A DNA stretch of 64,000 nt, taken from the NCBI GenBank assembly GCA_900541965.1, contig UQLN01000013.1:1-64000 (forward strand), read 5' to 3'. The DNA comes from an uncultured Parabacteroides sp. GTDB taxonomy: Bacteria; Bacteroidota; Bacteroidia; Bacteroidales; Tannerellaceae. The position numbers were made by a program, and so were the translations under genes. Position 1 is the stretch's first letter, and every line of letters begins with the position of its first letter. The notes under the pieces were generated by a model. That model searched no databases. It was not told the DNA's origin and saw only the letters and a program-made list of their open reading frames with translations. Positions 33,015-41,587 of this stretch are shown piece after piece.

Positions 33015-34199
33015 ATGAAGAAACTTTTACTGCCTGTTTTAATGCTGGCTTGCACACTCACTACAGTTGGTGCACAGGATAACGGAGAGTATGTATTTAC
33101 TCCTGTTAAAGAATTAAAGATTACCCCGGTGAAAAATCAAAGCCGTACCGGTACTTGTTGGTGTTTTTCAACAATGAGCTTTTTGGAGTCCGAATTGTTA
33201 CGCCAGGGAAAAGGTGAATACGATTTGTCTGAAATGTTTATTGTAAGCCATTCTTACAAAGATAAGGCTGATAAGTTCGTGCGTTTGCATGGAAAGTTGA
33301 ACTTCGCACAGGGTGGTTCTTTCGAAGATGTATTGTACGCTTGGAAACATTACGGAATTGTTCCGGAAAGTGTAATGACTGGCTTGCAGTATGGTGAAGA
33401 ACAACATGCACACAGTGAGATGGAAAGTGCAGCAACAGCTTATGTAAATGCAATCATCAAAAACCGGAATGGTAAACTTTCTCCTGTTTGGAAAAAGGGT
33501 TTCGACGGTATTATCGATGCATATTTGGGGGAACTTCCTGAAACATTTACATACAATGGAAAGGAATATACTCCGATGAGTTTTGCTAAGGAATTAGGAA
33601 TTAATGCGGACGATTATGTATCCCTGACTTCATATACTCACCACCCGTTCTATTCTAAATTCGCAATTGAAGTGGAAGATAACTGGCGTTGGGCAGATTC
33701 TTACAATTTGCCGTTGAATGAATTTATGGAAGTATTCGATAATGCAATCAACAATGGCTATTCTATTGCATGGGGTTCGGATGTCAGCGAAAAAGGGTTT
33801 ACACGGAATGGTGTAGCTGTGGTTCCGGATATTAAAACAATGGAAACAGCGGGTTCGGACCAAGACAGATGGGTAGGATTAAGCCGTGCGGAAAAAGATG
33901 CGGAAATCAGAAAGATGCTCGAAAAACCTTGCAAAGAATTAACAATCACTCAGGAAATGCGTCAGAAAGATTATGACAACTATCAGACAACTGACGACCA
34001 TGGTATGCATATTTACGGTATTGCAAAAGATCAGACCGGTAAGAAATTCTATATGGTGAAGAATTCTTGGGGTACTGATAATAAATATAAAGGTACATGG
34101 TATGCTTCCGAAGCATTTGTTGCTTATAAGACTATGAATATCGTTGTTCATAAAGATGCGCTGCCTAAAGCAATTAAAGCTAAATTAGGTATCAAATAA
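33015..34199 (+). CDS. secreted C1 (papain-fold, bleomycin hydrolase-like) aminopeptidase
   Basis: The 394-aa protein has a signal peptide ending near TTVGAQ. The papain-like triad is visible: Cys48 in NQSRTGTCWCFS (Gln42 forming the oxyanion hole), His in DDHGMHIYGIAK and Asn in VKNSWG. The long insert between Cys and His follows the bleomycin hydrolase/PepC pattern rather than papain. Export suggests digestion of peptides in the periplasm or at the surface, fitting a glycoprotein-feeding lifestyle; S9 peptidase DPP-IV is encoded 3 kb away. It has its own promoter and terminator. Confidence 0.93.
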   Translation: MKKLLLPVLMLACTLTTVGAQDNGEYVFTPVKELKITPVKNQSRTGTCWCFSTMSFLESELLRQGKGEYDLSEMFIVSHSYKDKADKFVRLHGKLNFAQGGSFEDVLYAWKHYGIVPESVMTGLQYGEEQHAHSEMESAATAYVNAIIKNRNGKLSPVWKKGFDGIIDAYLGELPETFTYNGKEYTPMSFAKELGINADDYVSLTSYTHHPFYSKFAIEVEDNWRWADSYNLPLNEFMEVFDNAINNGYSIAWGSDVSEKGFTRNGVAVVPDIKTMETAGSDQDRWVGLSRAEKDAEIRKMLEKPCKELTITQEMRQKDYDNYQTTDDHGMHIYGIAKDQTGKKFYMVKNSWGTDNKYKGTWYASEAFVAYKTMNIVVHKDALPKAIKAKLGIK

Positions 34200-34227
34200 G
34201 TACAAATAGGAACAAAGCGAAATAAAG

Positions 34228-34265
34228 AAGAGGCTCCCCTGAATGGATTGAGGGAGCCTCTTTGA
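34228..34265 (+). terminator. intrinsic terminator of the C1 peptidase gene
   Basis: AAGAGGCTCCC (34228-34238) pairs with GGGAGCCTCTT (34252-34262), giving an 11-bp stem followed by TTT. It can serve the convergent lipoprotein gene as well. Confidence 0.85.
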
Positions 34266-34296
34266 GTTTATACAAAGATGTGTTTAAGAGGTTTGG

Positions 34297-34866
34297 TTAC
34301 TGAACTAATTTTAGCGTATAATTAAGGTCGGAGGCGGCTTGTTGCAAATCTTGATTTAATAAGGTAAGGTTATCTCCTTCTGCCAGGAAGTAAAAAACGG
34401 TACTTCCGTCACTCGGTATCATTTCATAAACGATCGCTTCGGCATTTTGAGGAGTTCCTTTTTTGATAGCTCTTTTACCGGTTGATGAAAATGTTTTATC
34501 TTTTCCGTTTTCAGCTTCCAGGTAAGTGGCGTCTAATTCATATACGCCACCGTCCGGACCGTCCTGCTGATAATAAAGAGTCAAATCATAAACGATGCCG
34601 GGACCGTCTGCTGCCGGAATAGTACCTTTATATTTCTTTTGTATAATGGCACCTTTTTTCGGGTCGGTTTTCAGAGAGTCGCGCATATTGACCGGTTTCG
34701 CTGGTTTCTCTTTCACTTCCGGTAAAACAGGAGCTTCAACCTGAACAGGTATAGCTGCGACTTCCACACTTTCTTCTTCTACCTCTACGGGGACTTGCTT
34801 GTTGGCTTTCCCGCTACATGCAGCCAAAAATCCCAATGCGGCTACTGCAATAAGATACTTTTTCAT
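34297..34866 (-). CDS. NlpE-like lipoprotein lacking the copper-binding Cys pair
   Basis: From the ATG at 34866 the product is 189 aa with signal MKKYLIAVAALGFLAAC. A Val/Glu/Pro-rich tether (VPVEVEEESVEVAAIPVQVE) precedes the domain. YKGTIPAADGPGIVYDLTLYYQ and GVYELDATYLEAENGKDKTF match the NlpE N-terminal domain, but the usual CxxC of the Escherichia coli protein is AADG here, so metal sensing through that motif is not expected. The frame continues to an ATG at 34929, which lies inside the terminator of the preceding gene, so the shorter start is right. Confidence 0.85.
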   Translation of the reverse strand: MKKYLIAVAALGFLAACSGKANKQVPVEVEEESVEVAAIPVQVEAPVLPEVKEKPAKPVNMRDSLKTDPKKGAIIQKKYKGTIPAADGPGIVYDLTLYYQQDGPDGGVYELDATYLEAENGKDKTFSSTGKRAIKKGTPQNAEAIVYEMIPSDGSTVFYFLAEGDNLTLLNQDLQQAASDLNYTLKLVQ

Positions 34867-34913
34867 TATTTCTGCTTTTTGTTTAGTTATTTTTGAAACT
34901 TTGGAAATATAAC

Positions 34914-34955
34914 AAGAGTCCCCCTGCATTTTGTTTTGCAGAGGGACTCTTTTAA
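34914..34955 (-). terminator. intrinsic terminator of the mscS-family gene
   Basis: AAGAGTCCC-CTGCA (34914-34928, one bulged C) pairs with TGCAGAGGGACTCTT (34937-34951, one bulged A), 14 bp around an 8-nt loop, 26 nt after the MscS stop. The minus-strand side runs into the leader of the NlpE-like gene. Confidence 0.85.
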
Positions 34956-34977
34956 CTAATCGGATAGATATATTCTG

Positions 34978-36840
34978 TTATTTACCGGAAGTGCCAGTCG
35001 TATTAAACAAATAATCTGCCGGAATGGTTGAGGCTTCTCCGTTACGTTTGGCAAAATAATGAGGTGACATAATTTCTATCCCGGCTTCGTTAAAGACATC
35101 TTGTATGCTTTGGTGTAAATCCGAGTAAATTTTTCCTAACTGGTCGGCATTCTTTACATATGCATTTAATTGATAGCAGGGATAATAATCCTGCAATTCC
35201 GTTTCCAAGACAAAAGGTTTCGGGTCTGCCAAAACTTCCGGAGTGATACGGGCTGCATTAATAAGCAATTGATGTACCTGCCGCCAGGGAATATCGTAAC
35301 CGATAGAGACTGTCGTATGGATAATTAATCCGTATTGGCGGGCAGAAGCGCTGTAATTAACCGTATGTGAAGACATAATAAAGGAATTCGGAATTGTAAC
35401 GACTTCGTTTTTAGGCGTGCGCAGTCTGGTTACAAACGGGGTTTTCTCAACCACATTCCCTGTTGTTTCATTTAATTTGATATGGTCGCCCAATTTAAAC
35501 GGGCGCATATAGGTTATAACCAACCCTGCAATAATATTCCCGATCACTGTGCTCGACCCCAATGATATAATCAATCCGACAAATACGGAAATTCCCTGAA
35601 AAACACCGGAATCGGAGCCCGGCAAATAGGGGTAAATCATCGCAATCATAAAAGCATATAGTAAAAAGCGTATGATATTAAATGTCGGTTGTGCCCAGTC
35701 CGGATAAAAACCGGTTATTTTCAGTTTCTCGTTTTCAATTTCATTGGCAATATATTGTATTCCTTTTATAATATATTTGATACAGTAATAAATGACGAGG
35801 ATAATAAACAGGTTCGGGATATATTCCGCAATGGATTTGAGAACCATTTTAACAGGGTCGATTATATACAGGAAAATTTTAAGTGCAAGTTTTTCCGTCT
35901 GTGGAAAAATTGCGAATAGCATGGGGACGCTGAATGTAAGCTGTATCAACAAGACAATGTAGCGTAGGATATTGCTGAGGAATATCAATACACGCCCTTG
36001 CCTGTGTGTATTCAGGAACTCATAATCGCGGACAATAATTGATTTGAGTTTATTCTGCTTTAACCAGATAATCTGCCGGCGTAATTTGCGGAACAGATAA
36101 TTGGTCAGGCGAAATAACAGGTATTGGATGACAAGAACTAAAATAAACAATGCTGCCCGTTTGGCGATTTCCTGTAGGCTGTTTTCCTTTTTTAATTCAT
36201 TGATTTTATTTTGGAGAATAGGGACGTACTGGTTGGCTAAATCAAAACGTGTCGTGTTCTGCCATAATGCATCCTGGTCCGTAATACTCACGATTACTTT
36301 GTCGCCGTACATGACATCAACATAGTATTCACTTTCGAATGCATAGACAGAGTCTGTACTCAAACTTTTACTTTTTCCGATTTTAAGGACAATATTGTTG
36401 ATGCTTTCAGCCCGGTCGTGTGGAGAATGTCCTCCTCGTTTGGCATATAAAGTGAAAAGCGTATCGTTATCTACAATAACAGGGACTCCGGAGGTAAGGC
36501 TTCTCAAGGAGTCTATGCGGTGGCGTTGCTCTTCTCTTTTTAATGAATCGGCGGTGGCATTAAGATTTTTGGCTTTGTCCAGTTCTGTCCGTAAAACAAT
36601 TTCATTCAGTTTCATTTCCTGAATCTGCAAAGCCAACTCTTCCATGCGGATAGAATCTTGCCGGAGTTTATCCTCCGGCAAGATGTTTTCTGGTACAGGA
36701 GACAAAAGCGTATCCTTTGTCGTTTCATTAATCGCTGTGTGAATTATTTTTTCAGCTTTTTCAATCAGTTGTGCATTCGATTGAATAGGGGTAAAGAAAA
36801 TTCCCGACAAAATCAGAATATACGCGGTTAGGTGCCTCAT
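34978..36840 (-). CDS. MscS-family mechanosensitive channel with N-terminal periplasmic domain
   Basis: The 620-aa protein has a signal sequence (ILILSGIFFTPIQSNAQ), then about 190 residues with a coiled-coil-like heptad region (LALQIQEMKLNEIVLRTELDKAKNL, shown only in part), followed by several membrane helices from about residue 225. The MscS core is clear: PGSDSGVFQGISVFVGLIIS, the pore helix GSSTVIGNIIAGLVITYM, and the beta domain with FKLGDHIKLNETTGNVVEKT and LRTPKNEVVTIPNSF. It resembles the larger MscK/YbdG-like channels. It follows the DPP-IV gene by 28 nt. Confidence 0.93.
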   Translation of the reverse strand: MRHLTAYILILSGIFFTPIQSNAQLIEKAEKIIHTAINETTKDTLLSPVPENILPEDKLRQDSIRMEELALQIQEMKLNEIVLRTELDKAKNLNATADSLKREEQRHRIDSLRSLTSGVPVIVDNDTLFTLYAKRGGHSPHDRAESINNIVLKIGKSKSLSTDSVYAFESEYYVDVMYGDKVIVSITDQDALWQNTTRFDLANQYVPILQNKINELKKENSLQEIAKRAALFILVLVIQYLLFRLTNYLFRKLRRQIIWLKQNKLKSIIVRDYEFLNTHRQGRVLIFLSNILRYIVLLIQLTFSVPMLFAIFPQTEKLALKIFLYIIDPVKMVLKSIAEYIPNLFIILVIYYCIKYIIKGIQYIANEIENEKLKITGFYPDWAQPTFNIIRFLLYAFMIAMIYPYLPGSDSGVFQGISVFVGLIISLGSSTVIGNIIAGLVITYMRPFKLGDHIKLNETTGNVVEKTPFVTRLRTPKNEVVTIPNSFIMSSHTVNYSASARQYGLIIHTTVSIGYDIPWRQVHQLLINAARITPEVLADPKPFVLETELQDYYPCYQLNAYVKNADQLGKIYSDLHQSIQDVFNEAGIEIMSPHYFAKRNGEASTIPADYLFNTTGTSGK

Positions 36841-36868
36841 ATCTGTATGAAATTAATTGTAATTATAT

Positions 36869-39103
36869 CTATTTGCCTCCGGCAGGAAGATGCTCCATCC
36901 AGTATTTAGCCATCGTTTTACGAAGGTGTAAAGTGGTTCCCTGACCTTCATAAATACCATGGCTGCGCATTGGATAACTGATTTGGGAAAACATCTTCCC
37001 ATATTTAACCAGTTCGTTAACCAATAGTTCACAATTCTGGTAATGTACGTTATCGTCTCCCGTACCGTGGATTAATAGCAGGTTGCCTTTTAACCCCTGT
37101 GCATAAGTGATAGGAGAACCTTTCCGGTAACCATCCGGGTTATTCTGGGGAGTATTCATATAACGTTCCTGGTAAATCGTATCGTAAGTACGTTGGTCGG
37201 CAACAAAAGCAATTGCAATCCCAGTACAAAATACATCCGGATAACGGAACATGGAGTTCAATGTCTGGCTACCGCCGCCACTCCATCCGGTAATACCGAT
37301 TCGGGTCGGGTCAATAAACGGATACCGCCGTGCCATATCTAAAACGCCACGAGCCTGGTCTTCGGATGCAAATGTTCCGACTTCACCGTAAATACATTTT
37401 CTCCATTCGCGTCCGCGTGGTGCTTTTGCTCCACGGTTTTCTATGCTGACAACGATATATCCCAAATTGGCAATATACTGGTTCCATAAATCACCGCCAC
37501 CCCATACGTCTTGTACGGTTGCACTACCCGGCTCTCCGTATACTTCCACAATTACCGGATATTTTTTAGAGGCATCGAAGTTTGCCGGTTTAATCATCCA
37601 GGCATCCAGTTCCAAATCACCGGAAGTCACTTTTATGAATTCTTTCGGATTCAGTCCCAAAGCGGCATATTGCTCTTTTGCCCGGGTATTTTCTTCAATC
37701 ATACGTACAGACTGGTGTTTTGGAAATGAAACCATGTCTATAACAGAAGGAGTACCGGCGTTGCTGTAAGTATGTACCGCCCATTTTCCGGTAGGGGACA
37801 TGTTATAGCGGTGTTGTCCCGGTTCTTCTGCCGGACTTAGGCGTTGCACTTCTCCTTTTCCAAACAGTTTGGCACTGTAAAGATAGCGTTGTGTGAAATT
37901 ATCGGGAGAGGCGATAAAGTAAGCTAATCCTTTTTGTAAATCGGTTCCTACCGGTTCAATATAATCGAAATCACCTTTGGTAATCGGTTGGATATCTTTT
38001 CCGTCACGACTGACACGATACAGGTGTCTCCATCCGCTCCGTTCGCTTTCCCAGGTGAAATATTGATTGTTTTTCAGCCAGGTGATATGGTCGTTTGTTT
38101 CAAGCCAGGCTGCATCCTTGTCTGTAAAAATATTGACAGGGGTAGCGCTTCCGATTGTGGCAATCCATACCTTATTCGTATTTTGAGGACGGTTTAGTTG
38201 CTGGATGAATAGTTCATTGCTTTCCGGAATGAATTCCATACGGGGAATGTAGTTATTTCGTGTATCTCCCGGAATATGAATCCAGGTGGTTGTTCCTCCG
38301 GCAGCAGGGAGATACCCTACTTTTACGGCAGAGTTGGTTGTTCCGGCTTTCGGGTACGGAAAATGTAGAATTGTAGGGTAGATGGAATCTACATTATTGA
38401 TAATATCGAAAACTCCTGTTCCTTTTGTGTCACTTTGCCAATAGGCGATATAATTTCCATCGGGGCTCCAGCGGAAACCGTCGCGGCAATTGAACTCTTC
38501 TTCATAAACCCAGTCGAATGTGCCGTTTACAATCGTCTCACTGCCATCGTGGGTAAGTTGCGTGATTTTGCCGGATTGAATATCTTCTACGTAAATGTTA
38601 TTATTGGAAACATAGGCAACACGTGTACCGTCCGGTGAGAATTTGGCAAACATCAGGCTGGCTTCCGGCAGGCTTTTCCCTAATTGACGGAGTGTGCCGT
38701 CTTTTAAAGTAAGTACCCAATAGTCTCCTTTCGTGTCGTATCTCCATACGCGGCGGGTGTTATTGTAAACCAGTACTTTTCCGTTGTCGGCACTCCATGA
38801 GATACTGCGGATGGAAATAGGCTTGCCTGTTTCTTTATTTATAAACATGGAGGAGGGGATAATGACTTCCCGTTTGTTGTCTTTAGCGTGGTAGGCAACA
38901 ATATCGATTCCTCCGGTTTGTTCGTTACGCTCCATGCGGCTGTAACGTTCTCCGTCTTTCAGCCAGGTCATGGCTCCCATACCTTTTGTTTGGATAAGTT
39001 GGCCGTATACGACTTTTTCTAGATCCAGCGTTTGCTGTGCAACGCATAAACCTCCCCAAAGGAACAGGGAGGCGGTGGCAATAATGAGTTTTTTCAATTT
39101 CAT
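36869..39103 (-). CDS. S9B dipeptidyl peptidase IV
   Basis: The 744-aa exported peptidase removes X-Pro or X-Ala dipeptides. A signal peptide (SLFLWGGLCVAQ) precedes the eight-bladed propeller domain with WVYEEEFNCRDGFRWSPDG (the Glu-Glu pair that binds the N-terminus of substrate). The alpha/beta hydrolase domain contains Ser in GWSGGGSQ, Asp in GTGDDNVHYQN and His in RSHGIYEG. The length is normal for bacterial DPP-IV. It is the first gene of a run with the mscS-family gene. Confidence 0.95.
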   Translation of the reverse strand: MKLKKLIIATASLFLWGGLCVAQQTLDLEKVVYGQLIQTKGMGAMTWLKDGERYSRMERNEQTGGIDIVAYHAKDNKREVIIPSSMFINKETGKPISIRSISWSADNGKVLVYNNTRRVWRYDTKGDYWVLTLKDGTLRQLGKSLPEASLMFAKFSPDGTRVAYVSNNNIYVEDIQSGKITQLTHDGSETIVNGTFDWVYEEEFNCRDGFRWSPDGNYIAYWQSDTKGTGVFDIINNVDSIYPTILHFPYPKAGTTNSAVKVGYLPAAGGTTTWIHIPGDTRNNYIPRMEFIPESNELFIQQLNRPQNTNKVWIATIGSATPVNIFTDKDAAWLETNDHITWLKNNQYFTWESERSGWRHLYRVSRDGKDIQPITKGDFDYIEPVGTDLQKGLAYFIASPDNFTQRYLYSAKLFGKGEVQRLSPAEEPGQHRYNMSPTGKWAVHTYSNAGTPSVIDMVSFPKHQSVRMIEENTRAKEQYAALGLNPKEFIKVTSGDLELDAWMIKPANFDASKKYPVIVEVYGEPGSATVQDVWGGGDLWNQYIANLGYIVVSIENRGAKAPRGREWRKCIYGEVGTFASEDQARGVLDMARRYPFIDPTRIGITGWSGGGSQTLNSMFRYPDVFCTGIAIAFVADQRTYDTIYQERYMNTPQNNPDGYRKGSPITYAQGLKGNLLLIHGTGDDNVHYQNCELLVNELVKYGKMFSQISYPMRSHGIYEGQGTTLHLRKTMAKYWMEHLPAGGK

Positions 39104-39173
39104 TACAGTAATAGCATTTATTTGTTATGATGACACAAATAACGCAATGTTTCCTGAAACGGCAAAATATTTG

Positions 39174-39758
39174 TCAAAGCATTTCCAGTTCTTCAAACAT
39201 CTGTTTGTAGACTGCCGCTTTTTCTTCCAGTGGTTTGGGATATGCCCGGGATGACGAGGGCATACGGTATAGCCTAAAAATACGTCCCAGTAAAGTAAAA
39301 CGGGAGAATGAACCCGCTTTAGGTTCTTCTACGGGAGGAAGTACAGCCATTAATGTATCCATTGCCTTTTGTCCGGTAACGACTATCGCTTTGCAATCCG
39401 GTATTTGGGATAAAATCTCTTCCGGATTAAGCGGTGTGACAATTTGAAGGAAGTTATCGGAGGCATTATTCTTTAACCGGACTACTTCCATGCCTGTGTC
39501 ACCTATACCGATGCCTTTTTCCTTGCAGAATTGTTTGGCTTTTTCTTCACTGAATGCTTTTTTTGTTTCCAGGAAATATTCTTTATCCTGATAAAAGATA
39601 GTGCCGAGAATCCTCCACATATCATTTTGGATATTCGGATAATAGAAATTCATAGACCATCGTGCCTTGGGAGGCGGGAAACTTCCAAGCATTAATAATT
39701 GGGTATTTTCCGGAAGAAAAAATCCTAAGGGGTGTTGTTCTGTTTCTTTATTTTCCAT
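39174..39758 (-). CDS. uracil-DNA-glycosylase superfamily protein (hypoxanthine-glycosylase-like)
   Basis: The 194-aa cytosolic protein has the superfamily core: LLMLGSFPPPKARWSMNFYY (the base-binding loop) and PNIQNDMWRILGTIF, followed by the C-terminal strand-loop RMPSSSRAYPKP in place of the HPS motif. The pattern G-S-x-P...YY...N-x-M/F-W fits the family 6 hypoxanthine-DNA glycosylases. It would remove deaminated bases from DNA. It is the last gene in a run with a DUF3795 protein and an unrecognised protein. Confidence 0.85.
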   Translation of the reverse strand: MENKETEQHPLGFFLPENTQLLMLGSFPPPKARWSMNFYYPNIQNDMWRILGTIFYQDKEYFLETKKAFSEEKAKQFCKEKGIGIGDTGMEVVRLKNNASDNFLQIVTPLNPEEILSQIPDCKAIVVTGQKAMDTLMAVLPPVEEPKAGSFSRFTLLGRIFRLYRMPSSSRAYPKPLEEKAAVYKQMFEELEML

Positions 39759-39778
39759 TCGGATAAGTAAAAAATAGA

Positions 39779-40129
39779 TTACCTTTTGATTGTTTGTTGT
39801 CCTTTTCCGTGCATTTCACTGGCAAAGGTATCGTAGCCGACGGCTTGTATCCTTCGAATACATGCCGAACGGTCGGAACGGAATAAAACGGAGAATATCT
39901 TTCCCATGAAATTATTGAACTTCTTACAGGTATCAATCGAACTAACCGTACAATCCGCACAACTTTTGTAGCCGTGTTCCTGATTACACTGGCGTATTTT
40001 ACACCATTTGGCTTTTACATTGGCCCGGCATCCCGGACATTGTTTTTTTATGAAACTACGGCAAGCTCCACAATATAATCCGCATGCGCTCACATAATCT
40101 GCACTGGGTTGATAGGTTGGATTCTCCAT
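39779..40129 (-). CDS. DUF3795 cysteine-rich protein
   Basis: The 116-aa cytosolic protein is rich in cysteine: VSACGLYCGACRSF, KQCPGCRAN, WCKIRQC and CADC, the ordered pattern of DUF3795. The cysteines likely bind zinc or an Fe-S cluster. It sits 9 nt after the preceding ORF and 20 nt before the DNA glycosylase, so it is in one operon, but no role in repair is established. Confidence 0.9.
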   Translation of the reverse strand: MENPTYQPSADYVSACGLYCGACRSFIKKQCPGCRANVKAKWCKIRQCNQEHGYKSCADCTVSSIDTCKKFNNFMGKIFSVLFRSDRSACIRRIQAVGYDTFASEMHGKGQQTIKR

Positions 40130-40138
40130 TATAAAATG

Positions 40139-40774
40139 TTATTTATTCGTTATCCGTTGTTTTTTAGCATCGTCTTTCGCTTGTAATACAACGTTATAAA
40201 CGAAATCAGTCATCCATTCTTCCGAATATCCCAGTGTTTCTTTATACTTGCGTATGCTCCAGGCTGTCTTTTGTACGTTAATGTCTTTCCATTCCGAACG
40301 GGTAACGATTTCATGAATGGTTTTTGCTGTCTGGTTATATAATAATTTTTTTACCAGGATAGAAAAACGGAATTTCCAGCTCATCAGGTTATCGAGCAAT
40401 GAGAATAAGTCATTGCAGAATCCCTGGAAAAGGAAGAAGTAAGATTTTATATCGTTTTGTGTTTTACAGTTCTTTTTTACCGAAGAGTCGATCTCTTTGA
40501 AGAATATTTCACTCAAACCGTAATCCTGCATTAATATTTTGCGTACGCGGGACTTTTCTGCAACGCCTAATTTATTGTTCTGGGTAGGAACTTTCAGCAT
40601 TCGTTTGAATAAAGCCATATCCGGTAGCATATTCAGATTCGTGATACCTAACTGAACTGCCATAACTGATTGATAATAAACACGTATTAATGTGACAAAT
40701 TCTTCTACAGAGCCGGTTTGCGCAGCTTCAGCTTCTTCGTTTTTCTTTTTAAATAGTTTAGAAATTATACTCAT
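40139..40774 (-). CDS. unrecognised 211-aa helical protein
   Basis: No known domain is recognised. The protein begins MSIISKLFKKKNEEAEAAQ, without a signal peptide, and is helical and charged, with aromatic-rich stretches (IKSYFFLFQGFCNDLFSLLD, WKFRFSILVKKLLYN). There is no membrane helix of clear length. It is the first gene of an operon with the DUF3795 protein and a DNA glycosylase, under the promoter at 40802-40809. Confidence 0.75.
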   Translation of the reverse strand: MSIISKLFKKKNEEAEAAQTGSVEEFVTLIRVYYQSVMAVQLGITNLNMLPDMALFKRMLKVPTQNNKLGVAEKSRVRKILMQDYGLSEIFFKEIDSSVKKNCKTQNDIKSYFFLFQGFCNDLFSLLDNLMSWKFRFSILVKKLLYNQTAKTIHEIVTRSEWKDINVQKTAWSIRKYKETLGYSEEWMTDFVYNVVLQAKDDAKKQRITNK

Positions 40775-40801
40775 GGGTATTCTTTATATTAATTTAGAGG
40801 A

Positions 40802-40809
40802 CAAATATA
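40802..40809 (-). promoter_or_regulatory. -7 promoter element of the DUF3795/DNA glycosylase operon
   Basis: The minus strand reads TATATTTG (TAnnTTTG), 28 nt before the first ATG. Confidence 0.6.
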
Positions 40810-40839
40810 GTAAAACTTGTCCCTCCAACCGCCTACTTG

Positions 40840-41505
40840 CTACTCGATTCGTTCAATTGTAATATCAGGAGAAATATCAGAAAATATAACCAGCGGATTC
40901 TCGTCGGTCGATTTTTTAGCTTTGATTACAATAGAAACAAGATAAGTGTCTGTATCCGTATGGCTTAACTTTTTTAGCTCATAAGAACCCAGCAGATACC
41001 CATGTTGGCCGAATACCGGGATTAATTTTTTTATGATGTCTTTATCTGTAGTGGAAAAGACAACTAATGAACTTTTCATCCCTATGCTTTTGAAAATAAT
41101 ACTGAGGACTTCCAATCCGACAAGAGTCAGGACTGTTGCAGCAATACTTATACCATACATCCCTGCACCACATGCCAAACCGATACCGGCTGTAGCCCAA
41201 ATACCAGCCGCTGTAGTCAATCCCCGTACAAATTGTTTTTGGATAATAATGGTTCCCGCCCCGATAAAACCGATGCCACTGACGACTTGTGCGGCTACAC
41301 GACTGGGGTCTAATGCAACACTGTTCTCTTGTATGATATCCTGAAAGCCGTATTGGGATACAATCATGATCAATGCACTTCCGAGTGATACTAAAAAATG
41401 TGTCCTGTATCCGGCTTCTTTAGCTCTGTATTCCCGGTCTAATCCGATAATGGCACCGAGTACGCCTGCAACAAACAGTCTTAAAATAAAATCCCATATC
41501 ATCAT
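40840..41505 (-). CDS. MgtC/SapB family membrane protein
   Basis: The 221-aa protein has four to five membrane helices with family motifs LGAIIGLDREYRAKEAGYRT near the start and GIGFIGAGTIIIQKQFVRGL and TTAAGIWATAGIGLACGAG in the middle. The C-terminal part (from about residue 145) is a soluble ACT-like domain. MgtC proteins affect Mg2+ limitation survival and ATP synthase activity in pathogens; the role in gut Bacteroidales is unclear. It is a single-gene unit. Confidence 0.93.
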   Translation of the reverse strand: MMIWDFILRLFVAGVLGAIIGLDREYRAKEAGYRTHFLVSLGSALIMIVSQYGFQDIIQENSVALDPSRVAAQVVSGIGFIGAGTIIIQKQFVRGLTTAAGIWATAGIGLACGAGMYGISIAATVLTLVGLEVLSIIFKSIGMKSSLVVFSTTDKDIIKKLIPVFGQHGYLLGSYELKKLSHTDTDTYLVSIVIKAKKSTDENPLVIFSDISPDITIERIE

Positions 41506-41587
41506 AAAGTATTGTTATTGATTTTTAAACGCTTAAATATAACAATATTTTATAGTGATATGGGATTTCCTATGCGTTAAAGTGGTT

